A stretch of 64,000 nt of DNA from positions 138,914,173-138,978,172 of the forward strand of contig OZ023263.1 of assembly GCA_964006375.1 (NCBI GenBank), written 5' to 3'. The notes under the pieces were generated by a model. It did not search any database and was not told the DNA's origin. It was given only the letters and a program-made list of their open reading frames with translations. Shown piece by piece: positions 1 through 14,010 of the stretch (position 1 is its first letter; each line of letters opens with the position of its first letter). This stretch comes from Tillus elongatus. Lineage: Eukaryota; Arthropoda; Insecta; Coleoptera; Cleridae. The position numbers were made by a program, and so were the translations under genes.

Positions 1-89
1 AAAATGTTTACAAATGAGCGCGAACTAGGACCCCTAGAACCCATGGTCAGGTCAGGTCAGGTCAGGTCAGTTTCAATTTTTATATGTTT

Positions 90-169
<80 letters not shown>

Positions 170-545
170 ATATGTATATATGTATGTATGTATCACACCG
201 ATAACTCAAAAAATAATGGGCCGATTTTGATAAAATTTGGCACATACCTTCCTTTTGTAAATGGCTTGGATAAGTTCGTTAGTGAGGAAAATCGGACGAG
301 GTTTTCCGGGAAAATTTTGTGTTTTCATTAGAAAGAAAATTATATCTCCGGAATTAACAAAGTAAGGGCAACCAAATTTGGTACACCGGTTCATATCATC
401 GTAGGTAAGCTACCTACCAAAATTTAGCAAAAAAGTTACAGGCATTTAAAGAAAAATAAATTTGGGTTTTCCTCAAAACGTCAACACGCCCTATGTTATT
501 GCATTTTTGCATTTTTCATCGAAATATAATACATCTTTGTAAGAA
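1..545 (+). repeat. (TA)n-bearing repeat family 'TA-element', copy 1
   Basis: This dispersed repeat has three parts. The left arm (here cut by the window start) reads GAGCGCGAACTAGGACCCC then CAGTTTCAATTTTTAT. Next comes a (TA)n tract (~95-157). The right arm starts CACACCGATAACTCAAAAA and continues TAATGGGCCGATTTTGAT. The same arms recur on both strands throughout the window (e.g. 14966, 19138, 35366, 46510-47326, 61170). Other copies show a hairpin-forming left end (AGTGAATTTT...AAAATTCACT) and a right end GAAAATTCACTACCATAACG. It has no recognisable coding sequence; apparent reading frames are by-products of TA repeats. Confidence 0.8.
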
Positions 546-547
546 AA

Positions 548-858
548 GAAATTCTGGGCGCAGCAAGTGCGTTATGGTAGCGAATTATCATTAAATACTT
601 CAAATTTTGAATCAATTTGCTATTAACCTATTGACCAGAAAACCAGTTTTTTCGGGAACAATTTGAGTTTACTTTCGAAAATTTTTGTACATTTTCAAAC
701 AAAGTTATTTTGATGAAACATGGCACATTGTTTTTAATATATAGATTATACTGGTAACCAAATTTGATGCCTGCTTTCTTAAAAAAAACATATTTGGTAT
801 TAAAAACATTTTAATGAAAATTCACTACCATAACGCACTTGCTGCGTCCAGAGTTTTT
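548..858. mobile_element. Foldback/MITE made of two inverted right ends of the TA-element family
   Basis: About 310 bp bounded by inverted ~35-bp ends: GGGCGCAGCAAGTGCGTTAT on the left and ATAACGCACTTGCTGCGTCC on the right. The interior includes AATTTGCTATTAACC and GATGCCTGC motifs shared with copies at 1245-1683, 38476-38835 and 40200-40530. There is no coding sequence. Each end can form a 5-bp stem (ACGCA-CTTGC-TGCGT). I see no clear target-site duplication. Confidence 0.7.
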
Positions 859-869
859 TTTATTTGAAC

Positions 870-1208
870 TGTTTTCAGAAACTTGCCCAGGGGGCCCTCC
901 TCCTGGATCCATAAACCCCAAGAAAAATTTCTTGTTCACACCCCCCGATGAAGTTACGGGACCAGGAGTGAGTAGGGATGCTGGGCGGGATAGGTAGTAA
1001 AAAGAAAATATGAGCAGAAAATTCGAATAAAGCGGGCTTGAAAGCTATCTTTTTCACATCTTGAAGCCATATCCCCCTTAAACCCTGCCTACCCCGCACA
1101 GCACCGCTATTCACTCCCAGTCCCGTAACTTCCTTGGGAAGTGTGAACAAGAAATTTTTCTTGTGGTTTGTGCATCCAGGTGGGGTCCTAGTAATGTTTC
1201 TGAAAACA
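870..1208. repeat. GC-rich inverted repeat (foldback)
   Basis: The arms are ~100 bp (about 870-975 and 1105-1208). They begin TGTTTTCAGAAAC and end GTTTCTGAAAACA and share CAAGAAAAATTTCTTGTTCA, with a ~130-bp centre. It is markedly richer in G/C than its surroundings. It sits between two MITE-like copies, probably as a nested insertion. A related pair of GC-rich segments occurs at 12658-12977. No coding potential is recognised. Confidence 0.6.
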
Positions 1209-1244
1209 ATTTGTTGAAAAGCTTTCTGGAGCTAATCTGCAAAT

Positions 1245-1683
1245 TTACCGAATTTTCATTAAATCCTTCAAATTTCAATAACTTAATTTGCTATTAACGT
1301 AAGCTTTGTTGGTTAGAAAACCAACATTTAAGTTTATTTTCGGAAAATTTTTGTATATTTTCAAACCATAAGTAATTTTGATAAAATATAGTACATTGTT
1401 TCTACTACATAGGCTATACCGGTAATCAGATTGATGCCTGCTCGCATTTGCTATTAAAAACATTTTAATGGAAATTTACTTCCATAACACATTTGCTGCA
1501 TCTAGACTTTTGAAAAATGTTTATATATTTTCAAACAATAAATTTATTTCGATGAAATATGGTACATTGTTTCTACTATATAGGCAACCAAGTTTGATGC
1601 CTGCTTTTATCAAAGAAAGACATTTGCTACTAAAAATATTTTAAAGAAAATTAGCTACCATAACGCACTTGCTGCGTCCAGAG
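1245..1683 (+). mobile_element. Two truncated tandem copies of the MITE/TA-element right end
   Basis: Both copies end in the characteristic terminus, TTACTTCCATAACACATTTG near 1480-1503 and GCTACCATAACGCACTTGCT near 1652-1680. Both share the interior (TTGATGCCTGC; TGGTACATTGTTTCTACTA) with the copy at 548-858. Their left portions are missing. The second copy abuts the hammerhead end of the Penelope-like element. Confidence 0.55.
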
Positions 1684-1696
1684 ATTTTCTATTTGG

Positions 1697-1745
1697 TTAC
1701 GTGGACTGCAGTTTCAAACCGTCCCGGTTCATCATCAGCACGCTC
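1697..1745 (-). ncRNA. Hammerhead-like self-cleaving ribozyme motif at the 3' end of the Penelope-like element
   Basis: On the minus strand the order is stem I GCGTG, core CTGATGA (1738-1732), one extra T, stem II GAACC-GGGAC-GGTTT, then GAAAC, a self-complementary stem III ACTGCAGT (1712-1705), cleavage-site C (1704) and stem I CACGT. All conserved core residues are present and stem I pairs fully (with one G-U). The palindromic loopless stem III suggests action as a dimer. Such motifs are known in Penelope-like elements. The related copy at 36857 uses GCGCG/CGCGC, so one stem I pair has changed on both sides. The extra base before stem II departs from the canonical consensus; cleavage is inferred. 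Confidence 0.7.
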
Positions 1746-4140
1746 CTGACTATGATCGTTCCTGTGTGGTCTTTGTCTGAAATTGTACCTGACGTCTGCG
1801 CGTTGAACTTCTATTGGTCGGTTTACTGTTCTCTGGTTGGTGGTGTTTGTAAACTGTGTCGAGTGTATCGGTTTTCTGTGTTGATTATTGATAATTTGTC
1901 TATTTGTATGGCTTTTATTAAGTTTATTAAGTTGTGTATCTGGATTTGTTCTGGGATTAATTTTTTCTTACTGTTTGTTTGTTAAATGTAGTATTGTTCC
2001 CAGATTATCATATTTTTTGCGGTCTTTAATATGTTTTATTAATTGTAATTGGTCGATATCTGGTTGTTGGTGTTTTCTGTTGTGAATGTGTGTAGCTACG
2101 TTTGATTTGTAGCTAGGTATGTGGATTTTATCTAATGCTGTTTTATGTTCCTTGAATCTTGTTTCTATTGATTTTTTGTCATTCCCATATTTTTTTTATT
2201 GCATGCGTTATATTCTATTTGATATATTCCGTTTAATTCGTGTGGGTTGTCTTCTTGTTTTTTATTTATTATGTTTATTATTTTGTTATTTGTTTTGTAG
2301 CTTATTTTAAAGTCATATTGTTTGAGTGTTTGTGTTATTTTTTAATGTGGTGGTTATAAGTGAATGTTGTGTATTTTGTGTTTGTTTCTGGTGTTTTGTT
2401 TCCAGTTTTGCTGATTTATTTGTTTTTTATTTCTTTTACTGGCTTTTTTGTTGCTTTCTTGTTGTATCCATTTCTTTGTGCTATTTGTATTATGATGTTG
2501 TATTCCTTTTCTCGTTCGTCATTATGAAGTGGCACATTTAGCATTATGTTTATTAAGTATCTGTATGCGGCCATTTTGTGTGTGTGTGGGTGTATTGAGT
2601 GTTTAGGTATACTGATGTCTGTTTGCGTAGGTTTTCTCTATATTTTGTATTCAATCTGGTTTTCGTTTCTGATTAGTGTTAAGTCTAGGAAGTTTATGGT
2701 GTTGTTTGATTCTTTTTCTATTGTAAACTTTATGTTGTTGTTGATTTGGTTTATTTTTTGGAGGATATTGTCTATGTTGGTTTTTTGATTGTCATATATT
2801 ATTATTATATCATCGACGCATCTTATCTATTTGATGTTTGAGTCTGTTTCTTTTATGATGGAGTTGATTTTATCTTCTAACTGTGGTATGTATATTTCTG
2901 CCATGATGCTAGATAGTGGAGATCCCATTGGTAGTCCGTCTTCTTGGATGTATTATTCTCCGTTGAATTTAAAGTAATTTTGTTTAAATATGATGTTTAA
3001 TATTGCGTTGATTTGTTGTTTTTTTTGTGTTAATATGCATTTTATTTTCGATTATATATGTGGTTTCGTTAATTGATATATTGGTGTACATATTTGTTAT
3101 GTCGAATGAGGCGAGTCTTGTGTTTTTGTTTATGTTTATGTTTTCTAATTTATGCACTAGTTCTATGTAGTTTTTTATGTTAAATTTGTTTTCTAGTTGT
3201 ATTTCTTGTTTTAGTACTTGGTCTATTTCTTTTGCTATTTTGTATGATGGTACATCTTTGAAGTTGATAAGATTGAGTATCCCGTTTTGCGTATTTTTAT
3301 TATTCCTGTCATTGGTGGTGCTTTAGGGTTGTTATAATAATGTGTTGTTTTCTGGTTGAATATTGTCTTGTTTTTTTTATGATGTTTAATATTTGATTTT
3401 GGAACTTTTTCGTTGGGTTTTCGTTCAGTTTCTTACATTTGTTCATGAGATGAATGTGTTTGTTTTTTCTATATAATCTTGTGTTTTTATTGCTACTAAT
3501 GCGTCGATTTTATCTGTTTTTGCTATTGTTATGTTGTTATATGTGACTTTGGTTCTTATTTGTTTGATCATTTTTTCATGTGTATTGTTTTTTTATTTAT
3601 TTAGTTTTGTCAATAATTCTGTTTATTTCTGTTGCCAGTTGGTTTTTCCGTGTTGCTAAGTCTGGGCTATTTATTGAGTTTATTGCGTGTTGTGTGTACA
3701 CTATTATGTTCTCTATTGTATATTTTTTTGTATCTGAAAAGTTGGTTTTTATGTTGTTTTCTAACAATTCTTTTTTTTTTTGTGAATTTTGTGTCTGTTA
3801 TGTTTATGAATCTATCCTGAAATATATGGTGCGTTGTGGTTGTTATGTTTACGTTATCTAGTTTGTTCTTTTTAAGGTTATGTAGTTGTTTGTTTATTTT
3901 TTTTCTAATTTGTGTTTCTAATCGGTTTATATGTTGTTCATTGTATTGTTATATGTTTGTGTCCATGTGTCATATTTCACCTGGTTTGCCAATAAGAGAT
4001 GTAGTCTATATAAGTATCTTGTAAGTGTGGTTATGTTGCTGTATTGATGTTTCGTTCTTGATATATAGTTTTTCTGCTTGTGTTTGGGTGTATTTGGCCG
4101 TATTGGTATGGTTATGAACAGTCATTTTAGCGTACTGTAA
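1697..4140 (-). pseudogene. Penelope-like retroelement (RT plus GIY-YIG endonuclease), decayed
   Basis: Minus-strand translation gives the RT signature DGLPMGSPLSSIMAEIYI (around 2950-2890) and, ~110 bases further, RCVDDIIIIYD (around 2820-2785), matching the PLE MGSPLS and YVDD motifs with Y changed to C. Further downstream (about 2260-1990), fragments GIYQIEYNACNKK and KDRKKYDN resemble the GIY-YIG endonuclease domain of PLEs. Several stops and frameshifts are present, so it is dead. Its 3' end carries the hammerhead motif at 1697-1745. Upstream it is joined head-to-head to a second copy of its own 5' part (4141-4530), a typical PLE arrangement. Confidence 0.78.
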
Positions 4141-4530
4141 ATCACTGTTGATAACCATACCAATACGGCCAAATACACCCAAACACAAGCAGAGAAACTG
4201 GATATCACGAACGAAATCAAACATCAATACAGCAACATAACCACACTTACAAGAAAATTATATAGACTACATCTCTTATTAGCAAACCAGATGAAATATG
4301 GCACATGGACACAAACATATTACAATATAATGAACAACATAAAAACCGACTATAAACATAAATTAGAGAACATAAACAAAAAACTACACAACCTTAAAAA
4401 TAACGAACTAGATAACGTAAACATTACAACCACAACACACCACATATTTCAGTATAGATTTATAAACATAACGGACACAAAACTCACAAAAGAAAAAAAG
4501 AATTGATAGAAAACAACATAAAAACCAACT
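4141..4530 (+). pseudogene. Inverted partial copy of the PLE 5' region (head-to-head)
   Basis: Bases 4160-4530 are the near-exact reverse complement of about 3780-4140, with a palindromic junction near 4140 (e.g. CCAATACGGCCAAATACACC on one arm). The + frame reads RKLYRLHLLLANQMKYGTW and continues to TTTHHIFQYRFINI, i.e. the N-terminal part of the same PLE protein. Inverted partial copies are characteristic of Penelope-like elements. Confidence 0.72.
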
Positions 4531-4709
<179 letters not shown>

Positions 4710-7167
4710 TGTTATATTCAGTTACCCTTGGAATCCTTATTTTCTTGTAGTTAATTTTGCATGAGACTCTTTATAAAAATTGATAAATACATTGTTTTTT
4801 TTGTTTTTATCTTTTTATATTAACAAATTATTAATAAATCTCAGAGCTTGGGTTCATGAGTCGAAAAATGCATCACTTTGTTCATAAAATTTGTATGAGC
4901 TTTATTACGAGATTCAGGTTTTTTTTAATAATGAAATGGATGTCAAATACAAATGGATAATTTATTAACAAACAATTTAAATAACAAACAAATAGAACAG
5001 TTTTGTTTTTTATATTAGGAAAATAAATATTGCTTAACTATAACATTCTTATTAATATTACAAATTCTTAACAATAATCAAACTTCCCTTGAAAGGGTAC
5101 TCACGATTTTTATGCAGGTACAGTCCTTTTTATTTATTTATTAAATTATTAATTTTTTTGTTAATTGCTTTATAGCTATTGAGCTACATAAGTTCCATTC
5201 ACCAACCTTTAAATGTCACTTGAAGTATTTGCCTCCATGTGGTTTAATAGTTATTCTCTGTTCACTATACATTTGGGTTATGTGTATAGTTTCTGGGTCT
5301 AGTTTCGTTTTTACGGATTCTTCTTTCAATCGGATGAATATTAAAAAAGAATCCCTAGCCTAGTCTAATGGCAGTTGACAGTTTGGTTTTTTTATTTTTA
5401 TTTAATATTTACTAATAAAATTCCAACAAGAATTCATTAATTTACCATATATTCTCCAGTTTCCATTAATTGATTGAATAATATTTGTTCCAATATAATT
5501 ATTAATAATAATCAGATCGCAGAAATAAACAGGTAAGTTGAAACTTGTCAACCTTATTTAATTATTTTCCTTTAAAAATATAACTTAAAATTGTTGAGAA
5601 TAAATGCTGGAAATCAATTAAAATTCTGATGTGCTCTCTTTAGCTACTTAAATTCGACTGCCTCGATTAAATAATTCGACATTTCTTTTATATAAAAACA
5701 GAAAAAAATTGAATTAGCGTCCTGACGCCATGTTAATTATGGACCTTCTTATTTAGGATTTTTTATATATTACTGCTAGCCAAACATGCTATACTTTAAA
5801 AGAAAGCTTGTTTAAAACTGCGTGTTTTGATACCCCATACATGCGGTTTCATTATACCGTATGTTCTTAATTTTAATGGCATAGTTGCCATTTTCAAAAT
5901 TGACAATTGTCATAGATATGAAAATTACTGACCGCTAATCTTTATAATACACAAATTATATAATGAAAAACTTATTCTAGACAATTTCCTGATTACATAG
6001 AGCTATTTTACATGTGATTTGGTTCAGTAATAATCTTATAATCTATACATGAAATTTGTAATTCTTTTATCTGTTGACATTTCAATTTCCAGTCCAAAAT
6101 TGTTTATAATAATCTACTAACCTACAATTATAAATATATGCAGTAATCAAAAATACAGTTTAATACACTATTAAATAATAAACAAGAACAAACAATATCA
6201 AATATTATACATAAGCTGTCCTCGGGTAACATGATGTTCGACAATTGTTAAAAGTTGCATTTTTCTTTCATTTTCCCTTATTTTCTTTGCTACTATGTTA
6301 CTCTAGAGATTCATAATGATATAATCAACCAAATGCTTTCAAATTATTAAATCTGTTTTGATTTTACAGGTATTATCAAAATTTTGTGGAAATTCCGAAA
6401 TGCCATATTATGTAAATTTTGAAATGACATGCACTATCAATTTGCAAATTATATGGACGTGACACTGATATGGTCCACAATATATATAGTTACTATTTAT
6501 GGTTTCTGTCAATTTTGATCATGAAAATTGCTGTGGAAAGGAGTTTTCCTTATTACGTTATAATTGTACTGGATCGCACCTCAAAATAACAGGTAATCTA
6601 TAATATGTCAATAATTTCTGATTGCTATACCTTCACATCATTCTAATCATGTTGTGTTCGTATTTTTCCACACATTTATCCTATTTGCTTCCTAAATTAA
6701 TTGAATTTTATTGTTATAGTACCAAAGTTTATCACACTGACGATTTGTTTGCTGCGTTTAACGTACCTATCAAGATGGAGACGTGATTCAGCCACGGAAT
6801 GCTGATCTTTTATTTTAATTAGCTTCAGTGATCTCGTCTACTGCTTTATTAAATATAATATTTTAATTTTGAATGTATAGTCTTTGGAAAATAAACGTTT
6901 TTTATGTAAGTTGCACGCTTTGATTTCAAATACAAATTTTATATGATTTTTTTGATATTATCATGCATTCAGGTGTTTATTTTTATTTATTTTGATTTGA
7001 ATACTTAGTCCCTTGCATGATTATCGACTTTTCTTTTTAAATTCCCCTTTTTTAACCCGTCTCTGGCAAGACATATTGTAATAAGAATAACGTAAATTTC
7101 CCAAGATTTTCTCTTTCCATTTTTCTAAATTTCGATGTATTTCTGGTACATTAAAATTACCATAGCA
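4710..7167 (-). repeat. 3' LTR of the deleted gypsy-type element
   Basis: This is collinear with 9245-11696, with scattered substitutions and 1-3-bp indels. It has no coding sequence of its own. Its left end abuts (TA)n and may lack the distal ~100 bp of the LTR, possibly lost by recombination between TA tracts; that is inference. Confidence 0.82.
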
Positions 7168-7365
7168 ACTTCCCCAAATGAGTGTGAAAAATTCTTTATG
7201 GATCAGGAAAATTTTGAACATTCATTTCTATCTAAACTTTTAATTCTAACCTACATTTCCCTAATAAAATTAATATTTTACTATTACGTCTTGTAAATCC
7301 TTTTTTATTGAAAATTGTCAAACACGTTGTGAAACTAATGTATATGTGGAATTTTCTATTTTATA

Positions 7366-7593
7366 TCATGCTTGATATTGATATAACTGATCTATATTGA
7401 ATATGCCACGTGCTTTATGAGTATTTGGATCTTTTAAAACACAGCTATTATCAGGAGTCTCATTTATAATTTCGTATGGCCCTTCATATGGCCATTGTAA
7501 CTTAGCACATGTCCTACTCTCCCTGTCAGAAACTCTTAGTGCTCGGATGATGAGTAGGTCTTCTTTTTTGAATCTAACTCTCTTTCGGATCAT
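7366..7593 (-). pseudogene. Integrase C-terminal tail of the deleted gypsy-type element
   Basis: The frame encodes RVRFKKEDLLIIRALRVSD, then KLQWPYEGPYEIINETPDN and LKDPNTHKARGIFNIDQLYQ. The WPYEGPYEI segment is the GPY/F module at the end of Ty3/gypsy integrases, and the terminal 'FNIDQLYQY' resembles the usual '(H)xxxLKPY' end. Protease, RT, RNase H and the integrase core are missing. The frame differs from that of gag, and the deletion junction lies close to 7590-7620. Confidence 0.7.
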
Positions 7594-8806
7594 CTTCTGC
7601 TTTTGAGTGATTAATGTACATGGGAGTTTCTTCTGTGCTTGTGTTAGGATATTCGTTCAAATACCTCTTCACCAATAGTAGATTTTCTTCCCACTTCATG
7701 TTATATTTACTAAAACATAATCTCTCCCAACATATTGCTTGTTGCGATTCTCCCCAAACGTAGTTTAAAAAATTGTCTTCAAACAATTGTAGGTCCTGAA
7801 TATCTTTTTCTTTATTGTTGAACCACAAAAGTGTATTACCTTCCAGTGACCCCATTATGATTTGTTTTATCGTGTCGAAATCATATAACATTCCTTCTGA
7901 ATATTTTATTTTATTTCTAAAACTCCTTATGAAAACTTTTGGATGTATTTTTCTTATATCACCTGTAAATTTCACATTACACTCATTATTATTCGCTAAT
8001 ACCACCCTGGTATTGTGACTCTCCCTTATTAGTTTCCTTTTTATTTCCCCGAATTTACTCTCATATTCCATATTGTTTCGCACGACTTTGTCTTCAATTT
8101 TCTCTTCCAATTTATTCTGTCTGTCTGACATCTTATTAATAACTTTTTCTTCTATTTTATTCCCCGATGCATATATAGCTTTTCCTAGTACTTCCACATC
8201 TTTTCTTCTATACTCAGATTCACTTTTGATTCTTCCAGCCCTCTCTTCTAACATCTCTTCGGAATTATGTGTGACTGAATCTATTTCTTCTTTGTTTGCA
8301 TGAATTTTTGATAAAATATCTTCTTGGTTGCCCTTCATTCTCTTTTCAGATTGTTGGAATTTCATTTCCATTTCTTGTTTGTGTTCATACATTTTCTCAT
8401 TGAAAAATTCTTTCATCTTTTCTGTATTCTGTTCAAGTTTTTTATTTATATCTTCTTTAATTTCTTTTATCTCTTCATTGATACGATTTACGTTCCTATT
8501 AGTTTCTTCAAACCTTTCGTCCATCTTCTTATTTGTCCGGTTTATCTCCTGTATCATGATCTTCATAGCTTGCTTATGATCTTGGTTAGTTTGATCAATT
8601 TTGTGATTGATTTCTTCAAATCTTTCGTTTATCTTCTTATTCATTGCATTGAATCCTTCGTTATTTTGATCCATTTGGCTCTGAATTATTAAATACAGCT
8701 TCGTAAATTTGTCTTCTTCTGGACACATTTTAACTTCAATATCTTTTGACGACTCTGTTCTCTCCTCTTCTGTATTCCGAGGAACTTCTGCCAATACATC
8801 TTCCAC
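7574..8806 (-). CDS. Gag-like protein with long coiled coil (deleted gypsy-type element)
   Basis: About 410 residues. Residues ~45-270 are a charged coiled coil built on repeats such as NKKINERFEEINHKIDQTN. Residues ~280-390 hold a retrotransposon gag-like domain (FTGDIRKIHPKVFIRSFRNK; GSLEGNTLLWF). The start given is not an ATG; the frame stays open further upstream (to ~8900) without a clear start. The last ~15 residues are probably pol-derived sequence read in another frame after the internal deletion. No zinc knuckle is seen. It may still make a capsid protein, but has no polymerase of its own. Confidence 0.65.
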   Translation of the reverse strand: MEDVLAEVPRNTEEERTESSKDIEVKMCPEEDKFTKLYLIIQSQMDQNNEGFNAMNKKINERFEEINHKIDQTNQDHKQAMKIMIQEINRTNKKMDERFEETNRNVNRINEEIKEIKEDINKKLEQNTEKMKEFFNEKMYEHKQEMEMKFQQSEKRMKGNQEDILSKIHANKEEIDSVTHNSEEMLEERAGRIKSESEYRRKDVEVLGKAIYASGNKIEEKVINKMSDRQNKLEEKIEDKVVRNNMEYESKFGEIKRKLIRESHNTRVVLANNNECNVKFTGDIRKIHPKVFIRSFRNKIKYSEGMLYDFDTIKQIIMGSLEGNTLLWFNNKEKDIQDLQLFEDNFLNYVWGESQQAICWERLCFSKYNMKWEENLLLVKRYLNEYPNTSTEETPMYINHSKAEDDPKES

Positions 8807-9168
8807 ATTTCCTGAAATACTTTCTTCTTCCCCTTTTTCTAGCTTACCTGTTCTTTTCTTTGTTTTTTCTAGTTTGGTGCCGACATTTTTAATACAGTTG
8901 CAATAAGTTCAATGATCTAAATTAATATTCTCTTTTAAATTTATAAAAAGAAACGAGCTCCCCTGGGCTGGTCAATTTATTATTAATATTGTTTATAAGT
9001 GACTATTTGTACCTTTTATATATCTATGTATTTTTTATTGAGTGGTGGTCAAGTTTTTATCTCGCCCCACGTTAGGCGACAATTATTATAGTTTTTATTA
9101 TCCCTACGTTTTTGTTGTCATTCGATTAAACTTTTCTCTTTGTGTGGGAATTTTTATGATATGTACGA

Positions 9169-9171
<3 letters not shown>

Positions 9172-9239
<68 letters not shown>
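9172..9239. repeat. (TA)n tract inside the gypsy-type element, beside the right LTR
   Basis: A pure TA run directly precedes TTTACCTGTTATATTCAG, exactly as the TA run at 4567-4699 does at the other LTR. Either the LTR contains a TA microsatellite, or TA tracts recombined. Confidence 0.75.
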
Positions 9240-12150
<2,911 letters not shown>

Positions 12151-12657
12151 AATATTTGGTTCAAAAACGGGCTCACATTATTCTGTTCGCAATAAAATTG
12201 CAGTAGTTTCTGCAATAAGGCTAAAAATCATGGTGTATTATGATTTGTCGTTTGCTACTAAAAGGTAGCAGGTAGCTACATTCTGCATAAAACATGTTGT
12301 GTTGTATACATTTATATTAGGCAAGGTAATAACGCAATCTCGACCTTGGCTTTACTTTTTTACACTGTATTTGTATTTTGTAGCTTCCCATTTGATGTCA
12401 TGCTCGTTGATTCATTGTTTAGAATTGCTATTGAGGATTCTGCCTGCGCTAATGAGTTTTTCTCGCATGGCTGTTAATTTAATGATCGAAAATCTATAAG
12501 GGGAACACATTCATGTATAAATGCATTAAATACTTATACAATCCTTAAGTAAAACATGGTTTGTAAACTTTGTTGATTTCCATGTAATTATCTTTAATTT
12601 ATTATCTTTTGTCATAGCATTGTAAAAAAACTATTTACCTACGATAGTACCTAGTTA
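12151..12657. other. No gene recognised
   Basis: AT-rich unique-looking sequence. Nothing coding or repetitive is recognised. Confidence 0.5.
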
Positions 12658-12977
12658 TGTTTTTAAGTTCCTTCTTTATTTCCTTCCCCCAGCACCCCTG
12701 TTCGCTCTGCGTGCCGTAATTTTTGGGGACGTTGTTACCACATTTTTCTTCTTGCCTGAGGGGGTTTTATGCATGTTTCTGGAAAAAAAAATCGAAAATT
12801 CCGTTGGCCCTAATATGCAAGATTACCAAAATTATTTCTCAACATGTTTTTAAGTTCCTTCTTTATTTCCTTCCCCCAGCACCCCTGTTCACTGTGCGTG
12901 CCGTAATTTTTGGGGACGTTGTTACCACATTTTTCTTCTTGCCTGAGGGGGTTTTATGCATGTTTCTGGAAAAAAAA
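12658..12977 (+). repeat. Direct duplication of a ~133-bp GC-richer segment
   Basis: 12658-12789 and 12844-12977 are almost identical. Both contain CCTTCCCCCAGCACCCCTGT, CGTGCCGTAATTTTTGGGGA and CTTGCCTGAGGGGGTTTTAT and end in an A-run. They are 186 bp apart. Function unknown. Confidence 0.7.
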
Positions 12978-12994
12978 CATGTTATACATTGTTG

Positions 12995-13274
12995 AATTCA
13001 TAAAAAAAAACAGGAGGAATCCTATGATGTCAAAATCCAATATGTCGCTTTTGGGAAATAAGAAAGTTGATGATGTCCCAAAGAAGGCGAAACGCTGGAG
13101 AAATATTTTGAGTCTGCTATCAAATAGAAAACTGGAAATGTCTGTGAGAATGTGCTTTTTGTTTCTTTATACGAGTTCCAATAAATTCGAAATCGAAAAT
13201 AGAATTTTTCAGTTTTTTAACAATTTCATGAACGACAGTTGCAGGAAGTTGGTTTTCTCTGTGGCATATTAAAG
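12995..13274 (+). pseudogene. Possible non-LTR RT C-terminal fragment
   Basis: The frame reads KKVDDVPKKAKRWRNILSLL, then SNRKLEMSVRMCFLFLYT. This resembles the '(I)LxLLxNRxLxxxxRxxxxxCYVW' region after the RT domain of some LINEs. The match is short and lacks the catalytic region, so it is tentative. Confidence 0.3.
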
Positions 13275-13392
13275 AGCACCAAATTTGGAAATTTCTCCGA
13301 ATTCAAACCTTCACTCTATATTTGATAATAAGCGAGATCCCGTGTTTAGGCTCGAATTTGAATTACCCTGTGTGTGTGTGTGTGTTTGTGTT

Positions 13393-13499
<107 letters not shown>

Positions 13500-13529
13500 C
13501 AGTTTTTGTGACGGTAATATTATTATTTA

Positions 13530-13828
13530 CTTAAAAAATTGTGGGAAAGCCGTCAGTTGCAAATTGAACTCTTTATTAAATGCCGAGCTTTCGGAAAAGT
13601 TTATTCCATTCTCAAGGATATAACGCAAGTTTTACTATAACTAATTATGGAATAACAAACATGAAAAAAACCTTTTTTTTCAAAGGTTTTTTTATGTTTG
13701 TTACTCCATAATTAGTTATAGTAAAACTCGCGTTATATCCTTGAGAATGGAATTAACCTTTCCGAAAGGTCGGCGTTTATAAAGAGTTTTATTTTGCAAC
13801 TGACGGCTTTCCCACAATTTTTTAAGTA
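13530..13828. mobile_element. Foldback element (~300-bp inverted repeat) with hammerhead-like relic in each arm
   Basis: The arms run from TTAAAAAATTGTGGGAAAGC (13530) to its complement at ~13828, with the centre near 13680. Each arm contains CTTGAGAATGGAA...TTCCGAAAG, which lines up with a hammerhead core (CTGANGA, stem II GGAA/TTCC, GAAA). Two core bases are changed, so it is probably inactive. A (TA)n tract flanks it on the left and (GT)n/(GAGT)n/(GCGT)n on the right. Confidence 0.65.
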
Positions 13829-13904
13829 AATATGTGTATGTGTTTGCGCGCTCGTTCTAGTGAGTGAGTGAGTGAGTGCGTGCGTGCGTGTGTGTGTGTT
13901 TGCG

Positions 13905-13985
13905 ATCATTTGAAGATTTTTTTTAATATCAAAAGTCGTGATCTCCTCATTAGTGTTTTTTTTCCCGAAAATTCACTAAAAGACA
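13905..13985 (-). repeat. TA-element left arm, inverted copy 3
   Basis: TCGTGATCTCCTCATTAGTG and GAAAATTCACTAAAAG match the reverse complement of the left-arm terminus of this family. Confidence 0.65.
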
Positions 13986-14010
13986 ACGAGCACAAACAAC
14001 AGCATAAACT

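Noticed and set aside
1701..4024. Several hydrophobic open frames on the + strand (possible membrane proteins)
   Set aside because: They are antisense shadows of the Penelope-like RT: the minus strand carries the real motifs, and T-rich antisense reads as Phe/Leu/Val.
8328..8692. Membrane-protein-like frames on the + strand
   Set aside because: Antisense of the gag coiled coil on the minus strand.
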